Below are positions 43,707 to 53,275 of a stretch of DNA of 64,000 nt, piece after piece. The stretch comes from Candidula unifasciata (Eukaryota; Mollusca; Gastropoda; Stylommatophora; Geomitridae), in the NCBI GenBank assembly GCA_905116865.2, contig CAJHNH020001152.1, positions 102,001-166,000 of the forward strand, in the 5' to 3' direction. The notes under the pieces are model-generated. The model was given only the letters and a program-made list of their open reading frames with translations, did not search any database and was not told the origin of the DNA. Position numbers and translations under genes: made by a program. Position 1 is the first letter of the stretch. Every line of letters starts with the position of its first letter.

Positions 43707-44929
43707 GACTGTCTAGCTTCTTCTCCTAGACTGTCTAGCCTTTTTCTTCTAGACTGTCTAGCTTCTTCTTCTAGATAGTCTAGCTTCTTCTCCTAGACTG
43801 TCTAGCTTCTTCTCCTAGATTGTCTAGCTTTTTCTCCTAGACTGTCTAGCTTCTTCTCCTAGACTGGCTAGCTTCTTCTCCTAGACTGTCTAGCTTCTTC
43901 TTCTAGATAGTCTAGCTTATTCTTCTAGACTGTCCAGCTTCTTCTTCTAGACCGTCTAGCTTCTTCTTCTAGACTGTCTAGCTTCTTCTCCTAGACTGTC
44001 TAGCTTCTTCTTCTAGATAGTCTAGCTTCTTCTCCTAGACTGTCTAGCTTCTTCTTGTAGACTGTCTAGCTTCTTCTCCTAGACTGTCTAGCTTCTTCTC
44101 CTAGACTGTCTAGCTTCTTCTCCTAGACTGTCTAGCTTCTTCTCCTAGACTGTCTAGCTTCTTCTCCTAGACTGTCTAGCTTCTTCTCCTAGACTGTCTA
44201 GCTTCTTCTCCTAGACTGTCTAGCTTCTTCTTCTAGATAGTCTAGCTTCTTCTCATAGACTGTCTAGCTTATTCTTTTAGACTGTCTAGCTTATTCTTCT
44301 AGACTGTCTAGCTTTTTCTCCTAGACTGTCTAGCTTCTTCTCCTAGACAGTCTAGCTTCTTCTCCTAGACTGTCTAGCTTATTTTTCTAGACTGTCTAGC
44401 TTCTTCTTCTAGATAGTCTCTAGACTGTCTAGCTTCTTCTCCTAGACTGTCTAGCTTCTTCTTCTAGATAGTCTAGCTTCTTCTTCTAGATAGTCTAGCT
44501 TCTTCTCCTAGACTGTCTAGCTTCTTCTCCTAGACTAGCTTCTTCTCCTAGACTGTCTAGCTTCTTCTCCTAGACTGTCTAGCTTCTTCTCCTAGACTGT
44601 CTAGCTTCTTTTCCTAGACTAGCTTCTTCTCCTAGACTGTCTAGCTTCTTCTCCTAGACTGTCTAGCTTCTTCTTCTAGATAGTCTAGCTTCTTCTCCTA
44701 GACTGTCTAGCTTCTTCTCCTAGACTGTCTAGCTTCTTCTTCTAGACTGTCTAGCTTCTTTTCCTAGACTGTCTAGCTTCTTCTCCTAGACTGTCTAGCT
44801 TCTTCTCCTAGACTGTCTAGCTTCTTCTCCTAGACTAGCTTCTTCTCCTAGACTGTCTAGCTTCTTCTCCTAGACTGTTTAGCTTCTTCTCATAGACTGT
44901 CTACCTTCTTCTCCTAGACCAGCTGCAAG
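43707..44929 (+). repeat. 22-bp satellite array with internal palindrome, about 55 copies
   Basis: The unit is CTAGACTGTCTAGCTTCTTCTC. Each contains the 13-base palindrome CTAGACTGTCTAG (central T/A), and the remainder is pure pyrimidine. Variants include TTCTAGATAG units, C/T changes in CTTCTYCT, and several units shortened by 5 bases (CTAGACTAGCTTCTT near 44533, 44620 and 44835). A few single-base changes are shared by neighbouring units. TAG triplets in every frame leave no open frame, so no protein is made from it. Confidence 0.97.
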
Positions 44930-46420
44930 CCAAGGCTAGAAATTGATATCCTGTGGTCATACTAAATGTCACTGGCAGCAGTGACAGGACTGATTTCTGA
45001 GCAAAGGCACTTGAAATATAATAGCACCAATGTATCCAATACATCACCCACATTTAACAGCTGGTTATTTCATAAATAGCATGTACATCAAAATTAAGTT
45101 AGAGATGGCTGATCGGGTTTGGTCTAGAAATACAAGGAAATGTATCAATAAATATTTGTAAACAGTATGTCTATGCAGGTAGAAAGGTGTCTGCTTAACC
45201 TCCTTTGAAATACGTTTTCTTTTTTGGGTGTGTGGGAGAGGGGGTGGGGGGAGGGTTTAGGTAGTCCTCAAATGTGGGCACTGTCTCACACTCATTGTTG
45301 TCGGAATATGCGCTGTCTTAGCAAGATTCCTACATAAAGTGCAATTAGAATTAAATGTACCCCTTGTTGGCTGCTGCAAGGGGTTGGGGGTGGGGGGGGG
45401 GGGTAGGAATGGACATGCATGTTGATGACCAGTATGCAGTGACATTTACAGTGATAACACCATTTCATACAGCCCTTTGGTCTAACAGTGGCACAACATG
45501 GGTCACAATCTGTTGTTATTGTCAAGGAATAAAGTTAACAAGGAAGTGGACAGTTGAGTTTTTGTAGTTCACATATAAGGGGCAATATCTTTAGTAGTCG
45601 TATACTTTTATCACATGCCAGTTAGATCAATACAGGAAAGAGAGGCTCGCACATTTTACACCATCTGTGTTAATCAATAAAATATCGTACAACAATTTGA
45701 ACAGTTTTTACATGTAATTATTTAGCTCTTGTCAAAGAGGCTGTTTTCAGCAATTATGACGTGAATCGATGTTGCTGATCGAAAAGACCGAATTCAGTAT
45801 GTTGTAATCAGACTATTGATTGTACAGACAGAACACGGGACGAATCTTGATTACTTCATTTATGTGAAACATGTTACTTGCTTTTTTTCTGTAGACATTG
45901 TATCTTATTTATTTGCCTCGAGATAAATTATTCCAAGAGCTGGGATAACCCATTTGTACACCTGTTTACGCGTCTTTTTATTGTTGCGTTTGCGTGCAGG
46001 TGTTTCAGTAAATTATTCCCTTTGTCTTCTTGTCTTCTTATTATGTTTTCTTATCATCGCAATTAGAATCATCATCATTTTCATTATCATAACAACTCTT
46101 ATTATTGTAAACAGCGTCGCTGTTATCATCAGCATCTTTTTCTATTTCTTCTTACCTCTTATTTTTCGTCCTGCTCCCTTCGTCTTCCTCTTAGTCCGTA
46201 TACTTTTCTTTTTTACCTCTCTAATTTTTGTAATCTCGTTCCTTCCTCTTCTCTATTTCAGCATCATGCCCCTTTTCCTCGTCCTCATTATCATCCTAAA
46301 AAGCAACAACATATTCTTCATCATCACCTTTTTATTGTTCTCCTCCACCCACCTTTATCTATTAAGCAGAGAACATTTCAAGAAAACATGTCAGGGTGAT
46401 GATTGTTTAGATAGCCACGT
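44930..46420. other. No recognised gene; T/C-rich segment
   Basis: No protein-coding gene is recognised. From about 46000 to 46360 the plus strand is T/C-rich. A 163-codon frame there begins at TTG and has an almost uniformly Ile/Phe/Leu composition that follows from the base composition. A run of 12 G lies at 45392-45403. Confidence 0.5.
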
Positions 46421-46424
46421 CAGT

Positions 46425-46500
46425 TGCTATGAATCGAACCAGTGAGAATGGGAGATGTCGTCTTTCTCTACACGGTAGCCGCCATTAAAGACAAAGTGTG
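46425..46500 (-). mobile_element. tRNA-like SINE head
   Basis: On the minus strand GGCGGCTACCGTGTAGAG resembles an A box, and ACTGGTTCGATTCATAG contains a B box (GGTTCGATTC). No body was matched to another copy. Confidence 0.45.
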
Positions 46501-46564
46501 ATTATATCCATGTCACATCTACACCAGACTGTATTATTACAAATACATCAATTCGACTGTTCTC

Positions 46565-47860
46565 TAAGGTGGAATGCCAGGCGTTCCCGCCAGCCCTGAA
46601 CACGCGACAATGATCTGGGAGTCTATTCATAGAGCTAAGACTGAGAGAACCCAGGAGCACGTGATATAGTTGGACCTTGACAGTGTCTATGGAGCAGAAC
46701 CTCATAAGCTGTTGTGCCAGGTCCTTAGCATGTTTCACGTACCAACACAGATCACCGAAATGATCCAGCAATTGTTCTCACAGTTCGCCTTACGCTCATC
46801 TACCTAGACGTTTACTACGAGACGGACTGAGCTCCAGGTTGAGACTGCAATGGGATGTACGATCTCGACGATACTGTTCGTTATAGCCATTTTAGATGGG
46901 GCTACTGGCTATGCCGCCACTACATGCAATTATGGGTGACACAACTATCATCACGGGCAGTGAGGAAGATGCCCGCATGATTCTGAAAAGGTTGGACAGT
47001 GCTGTCAAATGGTGTGGAATGTAGTTCAAACAGCAGAAATCAAGACGTGTTTCATTCCTAAAAGGCAAGGTAGCAAGAGTCAGTTTTTTTGGCTGCAAAG
47101 TGTCTGGAGGAACCAGTGAAGAGCCGCGTCTACGATTCAAAGTTATCTGACAGAGCGGAAATGCGGCGCATACAGGAGTCACTGACTACAGGCCTGCTCG
47201 CGATTGCGCGATGCAGATTGATCGGGAAATTTCAGGTCTGGTGTCTCCAGGTTGTGTTGACTCCAAAGTTTCTCTGGCCGCTGCTCGTGTACAAGATTAG
47301 CATAACTGCAGTGAAAACAATGAAGAGGAAAATAACAAAGCCATGAGCAAATGGCCTGGGGCACCGCCTTGTGTGACCGCTGTGGCTCTGACCTGAAAAC
47401 AGGCTTAGCTGGTACTTTCGTTCCAGTCAATAACCAAAGAGTTTAAAGTCGGCAAGGTAAGAGTCTTTAAACCCCACAGTGGCAGCTGTCCAGTGCGTTC
47501 TAAAGACAGGTGGGATATGAAACATCCTAGATGCGATAGGACCTGCCCAAGACGCACTGAAATTGAAGGAAGTCATTGATTACACACAAACCGACCGTCG
47601 AGGACTAGGGCACAGGAGAGTCAGTTAGTGGTCCCAAGCCACGCGAAAGAGCACAGATACGTGGTAATACAGCAGATAAGGGACGCCGAAGACGAGACTC
47701 GGTCCAAAAAGCCGCAGAACAGTCGAAGCAAACAACAGAAGCTGCCTATGCAAACATTTGCAGTTAAAAATCTACATAAAGTATTTCAGGATCCTCGCCG
47801 GTGCTACGAAGTTCGTACACTACGCTGGGTTAATACCCTTGTGCCGTGATGTTGAACCGT
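46565..47860 (+). pseudogene. R2-like non-LTR reverse transcriptase, heavily decayed
   Basis: In one plus frame from about 46580: GVPASPEHATMIWESIHRAK, then a stop, LDLDSVYGAEPHKLL (motif A region), AMGCTISTILFVIAI (motif B). After a frame change comes AIMGDTTIITGSEEDARMIL, where the catalytic pair of motif C is GD instead of DD. WCGM, FKQQKSRRVSFLKGK and LIGKFQVWCLQVVLTPKFLWP follow to about 47340. Later traces (GGI-NILDAIGPAQDALKL, RRGLGHRRVS) reach about 47660. The order and wording are those of an R2-group RT. Stops and frameshifts occur about every 100-200 bp. The C-terminal endonuclease of the same group lies 30 kb away (16840-17275), so they are not one copy. Confidence 0.78.
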
Positions 47861-48009
47861 CGTCTAAGCCATAAACCATAGTTTAATAACTGTCACGTGG
47901 CCCGCACGAGCATCTGTATATTCTCAAAACTGTCTTGTTATGAATTTCTCTGATGGAATTATTCATAATGTGAATCAAACGATCGGTGTGATTAAACGTA
48001 TAGCTCCGA

Positions 48010-48225
48010 GAGAATCAGGGTACCGCCGTGGTGAAGCGGCTAGACACTCGCCTATGGATTCGAAAATGATAGGTTTAGATCCGAATATTACTTGATTTTT
48101 TTAATTGATTGGCTTCTAGACCGCCCTAGCCTTAAATGGGTACTGGATAAAAGTCTCCTAGGAAGTAAAGACGGCCAATGTGAGACTGACTTTCACCTAC
48201 CAAGTGCCGATTGGTCTATACAATA
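48010..48225 (+). mobile_element. SINE family S1, best copy
   Basis: GTACCGCCGTGGTGAAGCGG (A-box region 48029-48039) and GGTTTAGATCC (B box 48072-48082) make a tRNA-like head. The body contains CCTTAAATGGGTACTGG, AGGAAGTAAAGACGGCC and the ending AAGTGCCGATTGGTCTAT (48203-48220). Copies with the same order lie at 40386-40590 (-), 49680-49895 (-) and, weakly, 37715-37865 (-). Confidence 0.75.
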
Positions 48226-48394
48226 TAGTTCTAGCCCTATATGCCCAATGCGCCTGAGAGCGTGGTGAAGGGTCTGTTTTGAGAGCATATGCAATCAAAT
48301 TAATCACTTCATGGTATATTCTAAATTATTATTCATGTATACATTCTGCCGATTCCAAATAAGAGGATAGTTTCAATGTACCACAGCTGATTAT

Positions 48395-48515
48395 TAGAAT
48401 ATTACGTCGTGAGGCCCCTGTCTCTTCCACAGCGCGACTCTCGTACCACTGTGTGAAATGCACGAGAATGGTTTTCTTCCAAATACCTCACAGCAGGAAT
48501 CGAACTCTTGTAAAC
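48395..48515 (-). mobile_element. SINE-like repeat S3
   Basis: On the minus strand GAGTTCGATTCCTGCTG (B-box-like) is followed by ACCATTCTCGTGCATTTCAC, ACAGTGGTACGAGAG and GGGGCCTCACG. The middle part agrees with 42605-42675. The word ACAGTGGTA also occurs in S2 copies, so S2 and S3 may share a body. Confidence 0.5.
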
Positions 48516-48622
48516 TTCGATGATTATTTCATGCTGAATCAAACAAATGACATTTTTGAAGTATTTGTTTTCTTGTTGTGTTCCTTTTATATTGCGGTAT
48601 GTAAATTAGTTACACTTTATGT

Positions 48623-49118
48623 TTTATGACATCATTCTTGTACACTCCAAGTTCGCGTGTCTGTGTCATCATTCTTTTACACTCCAAGTTCGTGTGTCTG
48701 TGTCATCATTCTTTTACACTCCAAGTTCGTGTGTCTGTGTCATCATTCTTTTACACTCCAAGTTCGTGTGTCTGTGTCATCATTCTTTTACACTCCAAGT
48801 TCGTGTGTCTGTGTCATCATTCTTGTACACTCCAAGTTCGTGTGTCTGTGTCATCATTTTTTTACACTCCAAGTTCGTGTGTCTGTGTCATCATTGTTGT
48901 ACACTCCAAGTTCGTGTGTCTGTGTCATCATTCTTTTACACTCCAAGTTCGTGTGTCTGTGTCATCATTCTTTTACACTGCAAAGTTCGTGTGTCTGTGT
49001 CATCATTGTTGTACACTCCAAGTTCTTGTGTCTGTGTCCTCATTGTTGTACACTCCAAGTTCGTGTGTCTGTGTCATCATTGTTGTACACTCCAAGTTCG
49101 TGTGTCTGTGACATCATT
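48623..49118 (+). repeat. 37-bp satellite array, about 13 copies
   Basis: The unit TACACTCCAAGTTCGTGTGT plus CTGTGTCATCATTCTTT repeats every 37 bases (TACACTCC at 48641, 48678 and so on). Variants are TTCTTTT/TTGTTG and a one-base insert (CTGCAAAG) at about 48980. The unit has no stop in any plus-strand frame, and 37 leaves remainder 1 on division by 3. All three frames therefore stay open (170, 161 and 177 codons) with rotating versions of the same peptide, which is an arithmetic artefact. Confidence 0.97.
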
Positions 49119-49678
49119 CGTTACTTTCTAGCAACTTTTCAAGATCCTAAGATTAAATGGTCCTGCTTTCCCTCAGCCACGATAAACTAAAGATTGGAGT
49201 ATTGTCAATTGAACAGACGAACAGATCGTTAGGCAGGTTGAGACTCTCGGACCAGCTCTGTGATTTCTTGCTATTGAGCCTTACTGGCAGTGTACCAGCA
49301 CCATCCCCCTCCCCCCCCCCACCCTTTTTTTAAAAATTGTTGATTGTGCTTTGCTCTTCTCATGTTTGGCAGTTTCCACATATCTATTTACAATTCGCTG
49401 TGAAATTGTGGTTAGGGAGTTAGTCTGACAAGGTTTATTCTAAACATTGCCAATTTAATGTTCCTATTTGTGCAGCTCGAACACTTTATATTCCAGTATA
49501 TTAGGAATATACTGGACTGATTTGCATGAAGAAGACAGGAGAAGAGTGAGATAACGAGCTCCCCAAGCTCCTCTGTCGTGGCCTAGAATATAGAAATGTC
49601 TAATACACTCTAGCGGCAGTACATGCTACTGGACTGAAGCGTCTGAAGTAAAGGTCTAATGATGCTAGCAAGAAATGT
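49119..49678. other. No recognised gene
   Basis: Unique sequence. Ten C lie at 49311-49320. A short inverted phrase (TATTCCAGTATATTAGGAATATAC, 49490-49513) is present. Confidence 0.45.
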
Positions 49679-49679
49679 T

Positions 49680-49895
49680 TAAAGACCAATCGGCATTCAT
49701 CTGGTGATATTGTAAACATAACGCCGCCCTTCTTTGCTTCCCATCACATACGATAATACCCAGCTTAGGTTGGATCTTCCTGGAAGCCAAGGTTAATTTT
49801 AAGAAAAAATATTTGACCACAAGACACTCGAACCGGAAAGCTTGAGTCTATCCATTACCCCAGTGGCTACGGATATTGGACCACTTTCAGGTATC
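49680..49895 (-). mobile_element. SINE family S1
   Basis: On the minus strand GTAGCCACTGGGGTAATGG (A-box region) and CCGGTTCGAGT (B box, complement at 49826-49836) form the head. The body holds CTTGGCTTCCAGGAAG, CTGGGTATTATCG and GGGCGGCGTTATGTTTACAA, with the ending TGCCGATTGGTCTT. The order is the same as the 40-kb and 48-kb copies. Confidence 0.75.
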
Positions 49896-50446
49896 CCTAA
49901 TCCAGGCTATTTCTTCACGTATGTCGACTCGGCTTTTGCCTGAAGATGCCAAAGCGAGGGGGAAAAAAGTCTCCTAACTCAGCCGAGGAAGCTAATATAA
50001 TAGGAAGACATTTTCACGCGGGGGCAATACATTCCTATGATCTAAGCCAACAAACTGTCAGATCACATTTCCTGGGGATCTTTATTGGACATGTGATCCA
50101 CCTGACCTACATTCAGTCTCAGGCTTTTTATGTCGGCCACATTTGTCCACTAACTGATACACGGATAGTTCTAGTAACACGGATGTACCCAGATTACATT
50201 AATGATGTAGAATAATTACTATTAATGTTAACAGCATAGTTTGGTTTAATTGTATTCTGTTAACTTATCTTTTATAGGAAAACTAACAATGGGATGTTAC
50301 ACAACTAAGACATGACATTTCATTTTTAAAATTTTGTGTGTGTGTGGAAGACAGGCAGAATACGTAGTATTATAGTTAGTTGCGTATTTTTTAAGGACAT
50401 TGCAGAACCAGCCCCAGCATTTTTTGGCTGTTGTGATTTGACTATG
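49896..50446. other. No recognised gene
   Basis: An ATG-started frame of 89 codons (49946-50215, +) begins MPKRGGKKSPNSAEEANI, a basic N-terminus, but the rest has no known domain. I cannot tell it from chance. Confidence 0.4.
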
Positions 50447-50605
50447 CAAATGTTGTGTTCAATAGTTTGTCACTGCTTCCTTAACGGTCAGCTCTCGATA
50501 CCACTGTCGAAAACAATATTTTCGGCGTCTGGGATCGAACCAGGCACCCCGAAATTAGGAGCACCCTCAAAAAGCCCAAGCCACATACGCCGACACTTTA
50601 ATATA
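50447..50605 (-). mobile_element. SINE family S2
   Basis: On the minus strand GTCGGCGTATGTGGCTTGGG and CCTGGTTCGATCCCAGACG (B box near 50529-50540) make the head, followed by TTTTCGACAGTGGTATCGAGAG and GCTGACCG. The 54.9-kb copy has TTTCGACAGTGGTATCAAG and GCCGACCG in the same place. Confidence 0.7.
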
Positions 50606-51268
50606 GCAATCTTTAAATTGACAACAAGTGAGGTTGCTCAGACTTGATTATTTTATCAAATCGGACTTAAATACAAGAAGCTCAGTTTCAAACGTTAGGC
50701 GTGCACGTAGCAAATCTACTTTCTTTCATTTTGTAATTAACGAACTAATATTTATCAGTCCTTTCATGAATACCGGGTTTAACTGTCATGTATGGTCTGA
50801 TGTTGTTGTTATTGTTTTAAAAAATACCATACTTGTAATCTCATTGCAGATTCATTTAAACTAATTTTGTATGTTGCTTTTACGCCAAGGACGTATACAT
50901 GTTATTGTGAAGACATACTGAGAAAGATTACCCCAGACAACTACAGCCATATCCAAGAGGGGTGAGCTATATTATCTGGCACGTTGTGAGAATCAGAATG
51001 CTGTAATGCTTCCTAACAGTTGGAGAGTTTAAAGAAAGAAAGACAGGAAGAGGAACGCAGTGAAAAAAAAAAAAAAAGTATGTAGTCGATTTGGCATCAT
51101 GATGTAGAAACATGTCTGTATCAGAGACGATTGACAACACAAGAGACAGGAGGTTGTGGACAGTCGTGATCGCAAACACCACACAGCAAGTTGCAGCTTC
51201 AGTGTTCTTAGTAGAGATATCTAGTGTTATATTTCTTGTTCATAAATTCTATTTGATATTTATGTGTG
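50606..51268. other. No recognised gene
   Basis: Unique AT-rich sequence with 15 A near 51064-51078. No similarity is recognised. Confidence 0.45.
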
Positions 51269-51269
51269 T

Positions 51270-51450
51270 TGTTCAACGCCACTAAGACCTACAACAAGGT
51301 ACCAATACCCGGTGACACAAAATGCCATCTTTCGGATGAGGATCCCCCAGAGACTCAAAAACCAGCTTTACCCATAGTTTGCTTTATATTAAGGCCAACG
51401 GTAACAGCCGGATTGGGGCTTCAGAATAACGAAAAATTGCGTCCTATATT
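51270..51450 (+). repeat. Dispersed repeat V, copy 3
   Basis: CCCGGTGACACAAAATGCCATC, TTTCGGATGAGGATCCC, AGAGACTC and finally GAATAACGAAAAATTGCGTCC follow the order of 19718-19895. It is more diverged than the two copies near 19 kb. Confidence 0.6.
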
Positions 51451-52012
51451 GAGACGATTTTTTAATTATCTTTGTATTTGATATATTCTCACTTTATTTT
51501 CTATTGTAACGAAAATACTTAACTTCTGCACCTTTTTTTCCTCACATCCACTACTTCAAAATGTGTGAGCGTGTGTATGTATGGAGGGTATGTGGGGGAG
51601 GGTTGAGGGTATTTGATGATCTAATGTGTTCCTGTTCAAATGCATTATATAAACTGACATTTATTTCGGTAATTTTGTTCTTGGTGGCGTCGGTCCATTC
51701 TTTGCAGACCCCGTCCACTCAATTATGTATTTGTTTAATTTCCTCAGCATGACTCTATGTGACAGCTGATATTGGCCATCTTTGTTGATCTTTAATAAAA
51801 ACGGTGCTTGGTTTAATTCCATGACTTCTTTTATATTCATTTTATTTATCTTTGTTATGATGAAACGCTGATTTGTTGAAGTAAGGATCAAATAAGCCCC
51901 CCCCCCCCCCCTCAACCCATTCCCCCAACACACACAAAATGTTTGAAGTATATTAGAAGCCATAATTAGACAGGTTTGAAACTGTTGTTGAGTAGGAAGG
52001 GGGTAGGGCTAG
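51451..52012. other. No recognised gene; run of 15 C
   Basis: No gene is recognised. Fifteen C lie at 51897-51911. Confidence 0.45.
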
Positions 52013-52014
52013 TG

Positions 52015-52245
52015 TTAAATAAATGGCGACTAATAGGAACACGTATCTAACCCGGTCCCGGCTGCACACTAGCTGACCTTTTACTGGTGTTTGCTCAGGC
52101 TGGTCTACGTTAGAAGGCTATCTTGATGTACTATAAAATGAATAGCGACTAATAGGAACAAGTGACTGTAACTCGGGCCCAGGTACACGCTAGCTGAACT
52201 TTCATTGGTGCTTGCTGAGACTAGTCTACGGTAAAGGGGTCTTCA
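52015..52245 (+). repeat. Two-copy tandem duplication of about 115-120 bp
   Basis: AAATGGCGACTAATAGGAACACG, CACACTAGCTGACCTTTTAC, GGTGTTTGCTCAGGCTGGTCTACG in the first copy recur as AATAGCGACTAATAGGAACAAG, CACGCTAGCTGAACTTTCATTGGTGC, and GACTAGTCTACGG in the second. Confidence 0.85.
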
Positions 52246-52736
52246 CAAAGGTTTCTGCGTTGAGTGTTAATAGTTGTTCTGTGAGCAACAGCCGCCGTCA
52301 TTGCGTTTTCATTCGTAAGCAGAATAAGTGTTTGATTCGGAGTATATGATAGCCGTCTAGGATGTTAAGTAGGTCGTCCGTTTATTTCAGCTGTCATCGT
52401 TAGCGGGCGACGAGGAGGGTACCATTGCGTTTCTGGAGCAACACATCGTTTTGGGAGCTATTGCAAACAATTTTAAGAAGTCTGAAACCACGGGCGTAGA
52501 ATGCACTTTCCTGTGGGACCTAGGCTCAGTGTATTGGTTAGAGGGGGAGGGTGGAGTTGGGTTAGGGCTAGTTGTACAGGTTATGGGGCCGTTAAAACTG
52601 CTCACAACCCGCACTAGAGAGCACATGTGGTCGCCAGTAAGACTGTTAACACAATACTACCTCGCACCAAACTGACACCCCTGTCACTTAGACATACGCG
52701 CCTCAAAGGTTAAAGCACATGAATCAATGTTAAGTC
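52246..52736. other. No recognised gene
   Basis: Unique sequence. A GGTTAGAGG-GGAGGG-GGGTTAGGGCTAG stretch (52535-52570) is G-rich and could in principle form a G-quadruplex. Open frames here lack motifs. Confidence 0.45.
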
Positions 52737-53275
52737 CCAGTCTTGGGCCCGAGTTCGTTACTTATCACAGTGTGCTGGGCCCGAGTTCGTTACTTATCAC
52801 AGTGTGCTGGCCCGAGTTCGTTACTTATCACAGTTTGCTGGGCTCGAGTTCGTTACTCATCACAGTCTGCTGGGCCCGAGTTCGTTACTCATCACAGTGT
52901 GCTCTGCCCGAGTTCGTTAGTCATCACAGTGTGCTCTGCCCAAGTTCGTTACTCATAACAGTGTGCTGGGCTCGAGTTAGTTACTCATCACAGTGAGCTC
53001 TGTCCGAGTTCTTTACTCATCACAATGTGCTGGGTTCGACTTAGTTACTCATCACAATGTGCTGGGCTCGAGTTAGTTACTTATAACAGTGTGCTGTGTT
53101 CGAGTTCGTTACTCATAACAGTTAACTGGGCTCGAGTTCTTTACTCATAGCAGTGTGCTGGGCTCGAGTTCTTTACTCATAACAGTGTGCTGGGCTCGAG
53201 TTCTTTACTCATAACAGTGTGCTGGTCCCGAGTTCTTTACTCATCACAGGGGGCTGGGCCCGACTTCGTTACTTG
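52737..53275 (+). repeat. 32-bp satellite array, about 17 copies
   Basis: The unit is GAGTTCGTTACTCATCACAG plus TGTGCTGGGCCC. The left half keeps CCCGAGTTCGTT, while the right half changes to CTCGAGTTCTTTACTCATAAC, so two variant types are segregated along the array. One-base-shorter units are present near 52810. Open frames over it are by-products. Confidence 0.96.

Noticed and set aside
45954..46445. 163-codon hydrophobic open frame resembling a membrane protein
   Set aside because: It starts at TTG, lies in T/C-rich DNA, and its Ile/Phe/Leu content follows from base composition. No regular helix-loop pattern or known motif is seen.
48619..49190. Three overlapping long open frames of 161-177 codons
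   Set aside because: They result from a stop-free 37-bp repeat read in three frames; the peptide rotates through the same three phrases.
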